Part shown: piece after piece, positions 39,491-48,110 of the stretch | Layout of the letters: every line of letters starts with the position of its first letter | Position numbering within the stretch: position 1 is the first letter of the stretch | Notes under the pieces: model-generated | The model's input: only the letters and a program-made list of their open reading frames with translations | Databases searched by the model: none | What the model was told of the DNA's origin: nothing | Position numbers and translations under genes: made by a program | Source of the DNA: a virus | Direction: 5' to 3' (one strand) | DNA length: 64,000 nucleotides | Virus record (IMG/VR): IMGVR_UViG_3300023174_000033 | Location: 400,606 to 464,605 of that record

Positions 39491-41083
39491 TTAGTTTTTA
39501 ATAAACTTAACTGTTTCTTTAGTACTGTTTGATGTGAGGGTAAGGAAATAAACACCATTAGCAAGATTGTTAATAGAAACTTCTTGTGTAGGAGTGTCAT
39601 AAAGTTCCCCATCCATAGAACCTTCGGTCATTAATTTACCTTGGGAATTTCTAATAGAATAGTTATATACACCCTCCTCAGCGATAGTAGCAATAAATTC
39701 AATTTTATCACTTACAATGTTTCCATTTACAATTTCAAGTGGGAACATTTCCTCAGGTACACCACCGTCCATGAAAGTTGATTCACCTTCAACGATTGCT
39801 CTACGAACATTAACAGATCCCTCACAAGAAAATCCGATAGGAGTTGAACCTGGAGGAGGTGGAGGAAGTTGAGAAATAATGATGTTGTCCATATCATATC
39901 CATCTGCACCACTACCGAAATCAGCAGGGTTTGAAGCATCTTGGAATTTTATGAAATTAACGATTGAGAACTCAGGTCCGAAAGAAGATAGGTCAATAGC
40001 AGCTGATGTTCCAGCGATGCCAAGAGCATCTTTACAGATAAGTACAGTACTAGACCAATTTACACCATCAGCAGACACACTTACGTTTGCTTTCTCAGGG
40101 TAACTTGGACAAGGTTGGTTGTTCCAAGTTGTTTCAAAAGAAAAGAATTCAGCACCAGGACCATTAAAAACGGTATAAGGAAGTTGTAGACAAGCCCAAC
40201 CACCGAATCCAAGTGACCAGAAGTTGTAAGAACCACTAGCTGGTCCAGAATCACGAAGACCTGGGTTAGATAAAGCAGCTGATGGGAATCCAATTTCATT
40301 GATATTAGCGTTAGCGAAATTCTTACGAACACCAACAATACCACGGCCAGGGAAATTACCAGCAGCTCCAACAAATTGTGAAGCAACTCCTTGTTGATAT
40401 TCACAAATTGGTGAGGTTGGGGTATTGCCAGCAGTAGGCATTTCATAATTCACTGTGATACCATCAACATCATAACCATCAACACCATCACCTTGAACAT
40501 TCCAAGCTGGATTTGTTCTATCAGTAATACGTACATATTGAGCTTTCATAAGAGGGAAAATATCAAAAGAACCATTGTAACAAGTATTGTAAGCACCACC
40601 TGGTCCCAAAGTAATTGTACCAGGAGTAATCCAATTAACACCATCTTCGGAAACTTCTACAAGAGCTTGTTCTGAATTTGTTGGACGACACGTAGGATTT
40701 CCCCAAGTAGTTTCGTGGATAGTGATGTCATTACCAACTCCATTAGAAATCCATTCAGATGAACGAAGTACCATTTCACCACCGAATCCAAGAGATACGA
40801 AGTTCATAGCACCAGTGATATCAGATTGTTCAGCCACTAAAGCTTTACTCGGAATAGAACGAGCACCTACGGGATAACCCAAAGTATTACCAGGATTTCC
40901 AGCACCTGGACTCAGCACCCGTGAAGATTTTGCGGTGTTTCCGGATCTGAGTGAACTAGCAACGTGACCACGGGCAGGTCCTTGCTTCACACACATAACT
41001 TCCCAAGTCATAGCTTGAGAATTCTGAAGGGTTGTGAAAATTCCACCAACCACAGCAGTTAACATTAGAAAAAGGTTTTTCAT
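39491..41083 (-). CDS. Secreted protein with type IX sorting domain and duplicated domain
   Basis: I start it at the ATG at 41083 (M-K-N-L-F-L-M-L), 530 residues with a signal peptide ending S-Q-A. Two ~140-residue repeats follow, each with E-T-T-W-x-N, V-S-x-D-G-V-N-W and D-G-Y-D-[MV]-D-[NG]-I. The last ~75 residues (E-E-G-V-Y-N-Y-S-I-R-N-S-Q-G-K, N-G-V-Y-F-L-T-L, E-T-V-K-F-I-K-N) are a Por/type A sorting domain. It should cross the host outer membrane by the type IX system. Binding partner unknown. Confidence 0.85.
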   Translation of the reverse strand: MKNLFLMLTAVVGGIFTTLQNSQAMTWEVMCVKQGPARGHVASSLRSGNTAKSSRVLSPGAGNPGNTLGYPVGARSIPSKALVAEQSDITGAMNFVSLGFGGEMVLRSSEWISNGVGNDITIHETTWGNPTCRPTNSEQALVEVSEDGVNWITPGTITLGPGGAYNTCYNGSFDIFPLMKAQYVRITDRTNPAWNVQGDGVDGYDVDGITVNYEMPTAGNTPTSPICEYQQGVASQFVGAAGNFPGRGIVGVRKNFANANINEIGFPSAALSNPGLRDSGPASGSYNFWSLGFGGWACLQLPYTVFNGPGAEFFSFETTWNNQPCPSYPEKANVSVSADGVNWSSTVLICKDALGIAGTSAAIDLSSFGPEFSIVNFIKFQDASNPADFGSGADGYDMDNIIISQLPPPPPGSTPIGFSCEGSVNVRRAIVEGESTFMDGGVPEEMFPLEIVNGNIVSDKIEFIATIAEEGVYNYSIRNSQGKLMTEGSMDGELYDTPTQEVSINNLANGVYFLTLTSNSTKETVKFIKN

Positions 41084-41182
41084 AAAATTTTTATAGTTTT
41101 TTCTTTTATATATCATGAAAAATGGGTGAAGTTTAAGATTTCACCCATTTTTTCTTTGTACTTTTCCAAGATCCTTAAAAAA

Positions 41183-41350
41183 CTAACTGGTTTTTTTATC
41201 TTTCTCCTCTAAATATTTAAGAGCTTCTTTATATCCTTTTACGAATCCGGTAATTTCCGCTGATCTATGTCCGGTAAAAAATGTTTCGTTAAAAGGGTTG
41301 TAGGGTATTAACTTTTCAGCTAATTCTCTAATTTCTTGATCAGATTTCAT
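41183..41350 (-). CDS. 55-residue helical protein
   Basis: Starts at the ATG at 41350 (M-K-S-D-Q-E-I-R-E-L-A), 3 bases after the stop of the tail-bearing gene. Helical, with T-G-H-R-S-A-E-I-T-G-F-V-K-G-Y-K-E-A-L in the middle, a common signature of short phage and bacterial proteins of unknown role. Confidence 0.65.
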   Translation of the reverse strand: MKSDQEIRELAEKLIPYNPFNETFFTGHRSAEITGFVKGYKEALKYLEEKDKKTS

Positions 41351-41353
41351 AAC

Positions 41354-41737
41354 TTATTTATTAAATAAATCGTTTAATTTTCTATCTCTTATTTCTTGTT
41401 TGAAAAATTGAAATTGATAATCCATATATTGACAATTAAAATTGTAATCAGTTGGGACTGTTTCATAAGGTTGGTGACGAGTTCCGAATTTACCACTTAA
41501 TTCAAAATGTATCCCACCTGCAACATAAATATTGACTTTCATTATGTATCTTTCCGAACCTCTGAAAGTTATTGTATGTGCTCCTAATTCTGGTACTAAT
41601 ATCACACAGGTGTCTAAATTCCAAATTTGTGGTAATTCTTTTTTAACTTTGAACCCAATAGACACAAGGAAATCTCTAGCTTCTTTTACTTTTTCGAAAC
41701 CTTCGTAGTTTTCCTCTATGTAAATGTTTTCATCCAT
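41354..41737 (-). CDS. Tail-bearing protein
   Basis: 127 residues. The core resembles the product at 36372: V-K-E-A-R-D-F-L-V-S-I-G-F, an I-T-F-R-G-S-E-R-Y beta stretch and W-N-L. It ends Q-E-I-R-D-R-K-L-N-D-L-F-N-K. The start lies directly after a terminator, so a weak promoter or read-through must express it. Confidence 0.7.
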   Translation of the reverse strand: MDENIYIEENYEGFEKVKEARDFLVSIGFKVKKELPQIWNLDTCVILVPELGAHTITFRGSERYIMKVNIYVAGGIHFELSGKFGTRHQPYETVPTDYNFNCQYMDYQFQFFKQEIRDRKLNDLFNK

Positions 41738-41740
41738 AAT

Positions 41741-41769
41741 AAAAAAAACCCTCCTTTTTAGGGAGGGCT
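41741..41769 (-). terminator. Terminator of the Calx-beta-like secreted protein gene
   Basis: CCCTCC (41749-41754) pairs with GGAGGG (41762-41767), followed leftward by a T-run. Confidence 0.8.
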
Positions 41770-41775
41770 TTGACT

Positions 41776-43089
41776 TTACTTAACAAAATTTGTAACTACC
41801 ACTTTGTCACCACTCCTAACCATCGCCCGATAAACTCCACTTGGTTTAGTTCGGATTTTATCAAGGTCTTGATTCACATTATTATTATTTGTTTTAATAA
41901 CAAGTTGTCCAAATGAATTGTAAATATAAACTTCTCCGGCAAAATTACTTGGAAAGTTTGTTCTTAAAGTTCCATTTTGATAGTAGAAATAAGAACGAAC
42001 ATCATTTAGTTTTTTAGCTGACAAAATTCCAGGAATTACAATAGTGCAAATTGAATCAGCTCCCAAGTTGTAATTGTCGGAAGTCTTTTTCAATTTGAGA
42101 TAAAATTTCTCATAACCTTCAGATTGATCGTCGTTATTAATCGTAATTCCGAAACTAGTAGTTGTGGTTCCAATCGGAAAAGTCGCAAGTGCCGGTTGTT
42201 GTAAGATAAAATCAGCAGAATCAGTGTCTACATTCTGTACAGAAATCAAACAAGCAATCTGTTGATTTACTGGTACCGTAGAATTTAGTGGCATACTGAG
42301 AACAGTACCTTCCTCAATAACATAATTCGTATCAGCAAAACTGATTACAGGAATTTCAAGGGGGGCGGATGGTGTGATATCAGCAGAAGACCTTGGGAGA
42401 AGTTGGTACCTTGAATCTCTTGGAATAGAGGAATCAAACTGACCACCCATACCTACAACATCAACTTTACCAGTTGGAACAGGTGCTCCGAAAAGGTCAC
42501 AATCATTATCAATACGAACATCAAACTCTTGATAATCAGTTGTGCCAGCAACTCCTCTGAAAGCTTTAGCGGTAAATCCAGAACCACTTGGCACAGCTGG
42601 CCAGCTATTTGGTAGAAATTCTAAATTCTGCATTTTAACCAAGTAGGATTCAGAAACCTCACTCAAATCGGTAACGACTCTTGGTTGTGTTAATTGACAA
42701 TTGGTTTTTAGAATTTTAATTGTATCAATTACAATTTGTGATAGTCCGTTGAAACAGTTTACCATTCCGATAACTTTAACACTATCACCTTCGTTCAAAG
42801 TAACTCCGATATCAAGTGTAGCTTTAAAAAGCCCAATTCCACATCGGTTGCTTAACAAAGTATCAGCTCGTTTCTCAACGAGACTTAGTTGGATTCGCCC
42901 GTTAGCTAATCCAAAATTCTTTCCATAAACGACTCCTTGTGTCCTAACAAACACCGAGTCATAATCCGAACAACCACCTTGGGTTGTGTCCAAACCTCTG
43001 ATTTCATCCACATTCAAACTTAGAATTTGAGGCTGTGAAAACAGAGACATACTAATTAGTAGAAAAATTGTTGTAAAAATGTATCTCAT
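41776..43089 (-). CDS. Secreted protein with type IX sorting domain
   Basis: 437 residues. Signal peptide (ending L-F-S-Q). Residues ~25-215 form an OB-like/DUF5689-like region (F-V-R-T-Q-G-V-V-Y-G, D-S-V-K-V-I-G-M-V-N). About 240-350 resembles a Calx-beta domain (I-E-E-G-T-V-L, N-D-D-Q-S-E-G-Y-E). The C-terminal ~75 residues (G-E-V-Y-I-Y-N-S-F-G-Q-L-V, S-G-V-Y-R-A-M-V, V-V-T-N-F-V-K) are a type IX sorting domain. Second of two adjacent cargo proteins. Confidence 0.82.
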   Translation of the reverse strand: MRYIFTTIFLLISMSLFSQPQILSLNVDEIRGLDTTQGGCSDYDSVFVRTQGVVYGKNFGLANGRIQLSLVEKRADTLLSNRCGIGLFKATLDIGVTLNEGDSVKVIGMVNCFNGLSQIVIDTIKILKTNCQLTQPRVVTDLSEVSESYLVKMQNLEFLPNSWPAVPSGSGFTAKAFRGVAGTTDYQEFDVRIDNDCDLFGAPVPTGKVDVVGMGGQFDSSIPRDSRYQLLPRSSADITPSAPLEIPVISFADTNYVIEEGTVLSMPLNSTVPVNQQIACLISVQNVDTDSADFILQQPALATFPIGTTTTSFGITINNDDQSEGYEKFYLKLKKTSDNYNLGADSICTIVIPGILSAKKLNDVRSYFYYQNGTLRTNFPSNFAGEVYIYNSFGQLVIKTNNNNVNQDLDKIRTKPSGVYRAMVRSGDKVVVTNFVK

Positions 43090-43202
43090 AAAATTTTATA
43101 GTTTGTTTATTTTATCCGAAAAATTAGATAAGTTTTTTTCCAAACAACAATTCATTTTTTCCCAAAAAAGTACAATTTTCGGAATTTTTGGATTTTTTAT
43201 GG

Positions 43203-43212
43203 AAATATATAA
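43203..43212 (+). promoter_or_regulatory. Late-type AATATATA motif
   Basis: AAATATATAA ends 3 bases before the ATG at 43216. Confidence 0.45.
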
Positions 43213-43215
43213 TAT

Positions 43216-43593
43216 ATGGAGGAAAGGAATAAAATAATGATAGTTGACGAGTCGGAAACTATTTCATTAATCACTAGCAAACTATTTGAATTTCAACACT
43301 GGAATGTAACAAAAGCAATCAGTGGTGAAATGGCTCTAGAATTTATACAAAATGAAGATTTTGATGTGATTCTTATGGATATAAATCTACCAGGAATGAC
43401 TGGAATAGAGTGTTGTCATCTAATAAGAAAAATGGAAGATAAAAGAAAATCTAAAACCCCCATCTTTGCGGTTACTGGAAATGATTTAAATTTAACAGAA
43501 AAGGAATATAAAGATAGGGGATTTAGTGAATTTTTTGAAAAACCAACTAACTTTCAACTACTAATAGATAAACTTAAAAAGATTCTGGACTAA
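43216..43593 (+). CDS. Stand-alone response-regulator receiver (CheY-like)
   Basis: 125 residues covering only a receiver domain. Acidic pair D11-E12, phosphoacceptor D55 in L-M-D-I-N-L-P-G, T87 in V-T-G-N and K109 in F-E-K-P are all present, so it should be phosphorylatable. There is no output domain. It may tap a host histidine kinase or hybrid sensor and drain or rewire its signal. Receiver proteins are rare in phages. Confidence 0.88.
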   Translation: MEERNKIMIVDESETISLITSKLFEFQHWNVTKAISGEMALEFIQNEDFDVILMDINLPGMTGIECCHLIRKMEDKRKSKTPIFAVTGNDLNLTEKEYKDRGFSEFFEKPTNFQLLIDKLKKILD

Positions 43594-43600
43594 AAAATTC

Positions 43601-44005
43601 ATGTTAAATGAATTACAAAAGGCCAATCAAAATAAAATAGTAGTTAAAGAACAAGACCTACATAAACCAATAGCAAAAGGTTTATTCACTTTGGAAGGTC
43701 AAATTGAATTAGGTGCAAACAACATATTAGAACAATATAAAGTTTTAAAAAAACAAGCTCTTGCAATCCAAGAGAAAAAAAGAATTTCGACTAGGATTTA
43801 CGAAGCAGAAATCAAGTTTGAACCAATTATACTCGGCATTTATAACCTTTACAGAACCGAAACCAATACATTTATCTCAATGGTTGGGCCAACTGAATGG
43901 GGTAGGTCCATGAAAAGGAAAATTGAATTTATCGCAAAGATAAAATTAGATTATGACCACACTTGGCAGATTTTAGAATTAAACGATTCAGACTTCTTTA
44001 TCTAA
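43601..44005 (+). CDS. DUF2452 protein
   Basis: 134 residues. The pattern F-E-P-I-I-L-G-I-Y-N-L-Y, then L/I-S-M-V-G-P-T-E-W-G and F-I-A-K-I-K-L-D-Y-D-H-T-W, matches DUF2452, a family of unknown function in Bacteroidota. The first ~70 residues are helical. It follows the receiver gene by 7 bases and overlaps the convergent gene by 8. Confidence 0.75.
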   Translation: MLNELQKANQNKIVVKEQDLHKPIAKGLFTLEGQIELGANNILEQYKVLKKQALAIQEKKRISTRIYEAEIKFEPIILGIYNLYRTETNTFISMVGPTEWGRSMKRKIEFIAKIKLDYDHTWQILELNDSDFFI

Positions 44006-44561
44006 ACTCAGGATTTTGCTCACTTTTTACAATGGGGACCTTGGTTTTCCTAGGTCGGAACCATAAAAATCTCCTTGAGGTGGGCATTTCTTTATATTTA
44101 GTACTGTCTTTTTCGGATTTCTCTCTTAATTTACTAACCACTTGATTCAAACTATCAATCTCTCTTTCTAATTTATTGTTATAGATTTTAAGTTCTGCGT
44201 TTTCAAAAGATTCTTGACTAGGGCCATATACCATGGGATTTGGATTTACCTCAGTAATAATCTTATCAACATATTTTATTTCAGTTTTTGGAACTATCAA
44301 AACTTTTGGTTTCTTTTTCAATTCACGAAGGATACTATCCCTAACCAATTCTGAATTATGAACTTTTATTTCCGACTGAGTGAAAATCAATTTTTTCCAT
44401 GTTTCGAGTAGGGATATTGTTGAATCCACCCTTGACTTATAATTGAATTTATGTGGTTTTGGATCATGTCCACAACCAAAGAAATAACAATAAATCAAAT
44501 ATAGCCAAATAAGAACGAATATTGAAATTGTGATATTTCTGTATTTTTCTGGAAAAATCAT
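43998..44561 (-). CDS. Membrane-anchored coiled-coil protein
   Basis: 187 residues: one transmembrane segment (about 11-29), C-G near its end, then a long periplasmic-type region with coiled-coil heptads (residues ~120-160) and a basic C-terminus. It sits with the small anchored coiled-coil gene at 44564. A spanin-like role in lysis is possible, but no outer-membrane lipobox partner is adjacent. Confidence 0.6.
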   Translation of the reverse strand: MIFPEKYRNITISIFVLIWLYLIYCYFFGCGHDPKPHKFNYKSRVDSTISLLETWKKLIFTQSEIKVHNSELVRDSILRELKKKPKVLIVPKTEIKYVDKIITEVNPNPMVYGPSQESFENAELKIYNNKLEREIDSLNQVVSKLREKSEKDSTKYKEMPTSRRFLWFRPRKTKVPIVKSEQNPEFR

Positions 44562-44563
44562 AG

Positions 44564-44785
44564 TTATTTATTTTCTTTTTTAAACATTTGAATAATTTTA
44601 TCATTCAGTAGTTTGTTTTCATCCTTCAAAGCCTTATTCTCCTCACGGATTTCAGCTATTTGTTTTAGGAATTGATTTCTACTATCCACATATAAATATC
44701 CAATTGCTGTCAAGCAAATAAATAGCATACCAGAAATCGGATTACTCAGAAATTTGGTATAGGTATCCATTTTATTCAAAGTCAT
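44564..44785 (-). CDS. Small membrane-anchored coiled coil
   Basis: 73 residues: a transmembrane segment near 16-31 and a coiled coil (I-A-E-I-R-E-E-N-K-A-L-K-D-E-N) to the end. AATATATAG precedes it. Two bases separate it from the next gene, so both are probably made together. Confidence 0.65.
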   Translation of the reverse strand: MTLNKMDTYTKFLSNPISGMLFICLTAIGYLYVDSRNQFLKQIAEIREENKALKDENKLLNDKIIQMFKKENK

Positions 44786-44828
44786 AACAATAGATATAGA
44801 TTTATATCTATATATTATGTTTTGAAGT

Positions 44829-45296
44829 TTAGTTCAAGTCTGACCAATCTGGATCTTTGAAATTAATTCCTTTTAGAACTTTAGCATCAACAGTTCGTTT
44901 GATTATGTACTTACCATCGGATAGCTTTTCATAATATGTAGATAAATCTCTTTCCGTATATAAAAGTACCGATTTATGAGCTTCCTCCTCATTTTCACAA
45001 AGTTTACTCATATTTGATTCATAGACTCTTTCTACAATTTTCTCAACATCTAATCCATGAATTGCAGCAGCTTGATAAACAACAAAAAACAAATCAGCAA
45101 CAGCATCCGCAACCTCGTCTAACCTTGGATCGTATTGTCTATCACTATTCCATAGAGCGGATTTTAGTTCCCTCAATTCCTCTTCGATCAATCGGAAAGC
45201 AAGTTCACTTTCTTTTTCATTTGTGATTTTGGGAGTGGTACGGTTTGGTAGACCAAATGTCTCTCTCCAGTGTTTGATTTTTTCAAGTGCGTTCAT
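44829..45296 (-). CDS. MazG-like nucleoside triphosphate pyrophosphohydrolase
   Basis: From the ATG at 45296 (M-N-A-L-E-K-I-K-H-W-R-E), 155 residues. E-E-E-L-R-E-L near 37-43 and D-E-V-A-D-A-V-A-D near 57-65 give the E-x-x-E...D/E-x-x-D metal site of all-alpha NTP pyrophosphatases. Phage MazG-like enzymes hydrolyse non-canonical nucleotides or lower (p)ppGpp signalling in infected cells. The upstream extension overlaps the divergent gene and is probably not used. Confidence 0.85.
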   Translation of the reverse strand: MNALEKIKHWRETFGLPNRTTPKITNEKESELAFRLIEEELRELKSALWNSDRQYDPRLDEVADAVADLFFVVYQAAAIHGLDVEKIVERVYESNMSKLCENEEEAHKSVLLYTERDLSTYYEKLSDGKYIIKRTVDAKVLKGINFKDPDWSDLN

Positions 45297-45384
45297 AAGA
45301 TTTGTGAAATATTTTAAGTTATATACTATTAGATTAAAAGTTTTTTGGGTGGACAAAGTTATTAAAAATTTTAATATATATGTC

Positions 45385-47325
45385 ATGCTTACAAATTTTG
45401 ACGATTACATCTATGAGGAATATCTCAAATTAGACCTACCACTTTATTATACCAAAGAATTAAAATCTACACTCGGAGCAATTGCATCTAAAGGAGATTC
45501 AGTAGCTAGTTTTCTTTATTATGGAGAATCCACAGATGCTGTGAAATCAGATATTACTTTTGTAGGTTTAGGCGAAGGTAATGATAAGGTAAGTTTTATT
45601 CAAGTCAATCGTGTCCTTAGAATGATCGATAAAGAACTAGGCGATCCAGAATCTAAAAATCAAGGAACTCTCAAGGGGCAATTAGAGGAAGATTATATTA
45701 ATAAAATATGGAGAATCAAACAAAATTTTGACCACCCAGCTTGGAAAGAACAAAGAACTGAATTGGGTGTGGGTAGATTTGCAACTAAGATTTCACAAAA
45801 AGCTGGTAAAAACTTCACACCACCACAAATAAATGCATTCGTTGATAAGTTTAAAGCTTACAGAGATTTCCAAACCACAAAGAAAGATAAGTTTGAATTA
45901 GTATCAGGTGAGGATATCAGAAAATGGTATGATGAAGATACTTACGAAGATGCAGAATATCACCTATCAAACTCTTGTATGAGGTATGCTAGATGTCAAA
46001 GGTATTTAGACATATATGTTGAAAATCCAAATCAAGTTTCAATGGTTATCCTAAAAGGAACTGATCCTAATAAAATCATTGGTAGAGCTCTTATTTGGAA
46101 ATTAGAAAATGGGAATTATTACTTAGATAGACCTTATGCTAATAATGATGAAGATATAAATTTATTCAAAGAGTGGGGTAGAAGTAAAGGTTATACTGTC
46201 TATGGGGCTAGCTATGACCACAAAGAAGTAGTATTGGATAAGGCTAATTTTTCCTACTACCCATATATGGATACTTTCAAATATCTAAATAGAGATGATA
46301 AAACACTAAGCACTGATGCAAACGAATATGATAATGGTAATCAAGATTGGATTAAATTAGAAAGTACTGGAGGTGATTTTGAAGAAGTAGAAAGAGGTGT
46401 TTATTCTGAATATTATGGTGAATATATTGATGAAGATAGTGCTGTTTTTGCGGAAGATATACAAAGTTATATACATTCAGATGATGCTTATTATTTAGAA
46501 TATAAAGACACATATGTTCACAATGATGCTGACGTGGTATATTCTGAATTTGATGGTCAATACTATTTAAGTGAAGATGCCATTAAGTCTGAATATTTAG
46601 ATACTTATATCTATTCAGATGATGCACTAAATGTATTTACCTCACCAGATGAGGAAGATTATGTGCCAGACTCATTCAGAGAGAAAGGATTAGTTAAAGA
46701 ATATTATTTAGATGGTTCACCAAAATGGTGTATATCTGCAAATGTATTTAAAAGCCCATTCTCCAATGAGTATTTCTTTAGAACTGGGACTGTCAAAGTA
46801 TTCACTGTGCAAGATGGTGGACTGATGACACAAAATGAGGCAGATACTAAAGACATAGATACCAAAGGTCTTGAATCTGACTATATGGAAATTGATGATT
46901 ATCTATCAAAAAGAATTAAACCTTTAACCAAAGATCAATTTACAGAAAAGGTCAAGAGTTTAGAATTTACTGAAAATCAAATAAATGATTTCAAAAGGGA
47001 TAGTAGTTCACAATTATATACTCTCAATTCATTTTTTAGGGATGTTACACTTGATGAAATAGAAAGAATGATGAAACTTCTAATATGGCTTTCTTATAGT
47101 GCTAGTGAAAGAGATCAGTATGGTAAACCGAAAAGTAAAAATAGAAGGAATTTGATTGAATCAATGAAAAGTAAATGCCAAGAATTTATCACAAATGAAA
47201 GGTTCTATGGGTTACAAAGTATGAGCATAGAAAGTCTATTCCGAACAATGGATGCCAACCTTAGTGATTATATAAGAAACGAAGAATTATTAGCTCAAAT
47301 TATTCTTTATAAGAATAGTATTTAA
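45385..47325 (+). CDS. Large protein with repeated Y-S-E-Y / S-D-D-A blocks
   Basis: 646 residues from the ATG at 45385 (M-L-T-N-F-D-D-Y), preceded by TTTAATATATATG. The N-terminal half has S-C-M-R-Y-A-R-C near 195 and a domain with I-G-R-A-L-I-W. Residues ~335-430 hold at least four imperfect repeats of a ~25-residue unit: Y-S-E-Y-Y-G-E-Y-I, Y-I-H-S-D-D-A-Y, V-H-N-D-A-D-V-V-Y, Y-I-Y-S-D-D-A-L. The repeats could be beta-hairpin or metal-free ribbon modules. No family recognised. Confidence 0.75.
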   Translation: MLTNFDDYIYEEYLKLDLPLYYTKELKSTLGAIASKGDSVASFLYYGESTDAVKSDITFVGLGEGNDKVSFIQVNRVLRMIDKELGDPESKNQGTLKGQLEEDYINKIWRIKQNFDHPAWKEQRTELGVGRFATKISQKAGKNFTPPQINAFVDKFKAYRDFQTTKKDKFELVSGEDIRKWYDEDTYEDAEYHLSNSCMRYARCQRYLDIYVENPNQVSMVILKGTDPNKIIGRALIWKLENGNYYLDRPYANNDEDINLFKEWGRSKGYTVYGASYDHKEVVLDKANFSYYPYMDTFKYLNRDDKTLSTDANEYDNGNQDWIKLESTGGDFEEVERGVYSEYYGEYIDEDSAVFAEDIQSYIHSDDAYYLEYKDTYVHNDADVVYSEFDGQYYLSEDAIKSEYLDTYIYSDDALNVFTSPDEEDYVPDSFREKGLVKEYYLDGSPKWCISANVFKSPFSNEYFFRTGTVKVFTVQDGGLMTQNEADTKDIDTKGLESDYMEIDDYLSKRIKPLTKDQFTEKVKSLEFTENQINDFKRDSSSQLYTLNSFFRDVTLDEIERMMKLLIWLSYSASERDQYGKPKSKNRRNLIESMKSKCQEFITNERFYGLQSMSIESLFRTMDANLSDYIRNEELLAQIILYKNSI

Positions 47326-47369
47326 AAAAAATATACCAAACTCTAGTATTTATTTTTCATATAAAATAA

Positions 47370-48110
47370 ATGGACCCGTTTAGTGAGTCATTTGGTTTTG
47401 GTGAATATAAATCACAAGCAATAGATTTATTAAAAACTACCATCGAAATTTTAAATGAATTCGAAATACCAAACATGCTAATATCCGGCACTTTACTTGG
47501 ATATATCAGACACAATGATTTTATACCTTGGGATGATGACATAGACTTACTTGTTGATTCTTCAATCCTAAGAAAACTAGGTAAGATTGCTGAAAAATAT
47601 GATAACATTAATATTTTTTACAAAAATAAATATGATGCTATTAAATTCTGTTTTGATTTTGGAAAACCCATAAGTGATAAATCTTGGGAAATGTCAATAA
47701 TAGATGGTAAAATTCAAAGAAAATCAAAACTTAATTTTCCATTTGTAGATTTATTTATCTATGAATCTGGTTACGGGACTCATATTTGTGGACAAGAACA
47801 ACATATCGAAATTGATGGTGAAATTAGAAAAATGTTTATGCCCTTTTCTGGTCCTTGTGATAGGTGTTTTAGATTCATAAAATCGGATGAATTAGTTTTT
47901 TTTCACAACGATTGGAAGAAAAAGAACTTTTTCCCTCTACAAGAAGTAGATTTTTTAGGAATAAAATGTAATATACCTAAAAATCCCCACCATTTTTTAA
48001 AAAAAAATTACGATGGGGATTATATGAAAGTAATTGAGTCAAGAAACTACGACCATAAAAACAACTTAAAAGTAGAAAATATAACTAAAAAACCTTATGT
48101 TAGAAATTGA
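47370..48110 (+). CDS. LicD-family phosphotransferase
   Basis: 246 residues. L-I-S-G-T-L-L-G-Y-I-R (37-47) and F-I-P-W-D-D-D-I-D-L (51-60) are the LicD hallmark of a nucleotidyltransferase fold that moves phosphocholine, phosphoribitol or similar groups from a CDP carrier to glycans. An IspD-family cytidylyltransferase, which can make CDP carriers, is 2.3 kb away. Overlaps the next gene by 14 bases. Confidence 0.85.
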   Translation: MDPFSESFGFGEYKSQAIDLLKTTIEILNEFEIPNMLISGTLLGYIRHNDFIPWDDDIDLLVDSSILRKLGKIAEKYDNINIFYKNKYDAIKFCFDFGKPISDKSWEMSIIDGKIQRKSKLNFPFVDLFIYESGYGTHICGQEQHIEIDGEIRKMFMPFSGPCDRCFRFIKSDELVFFHNDWKKKNFFPLQEVDFLGIKCNIPKNPHHFLKKNYDGDYMKVIESRNYDHKNNLKVENITKKPYVRN

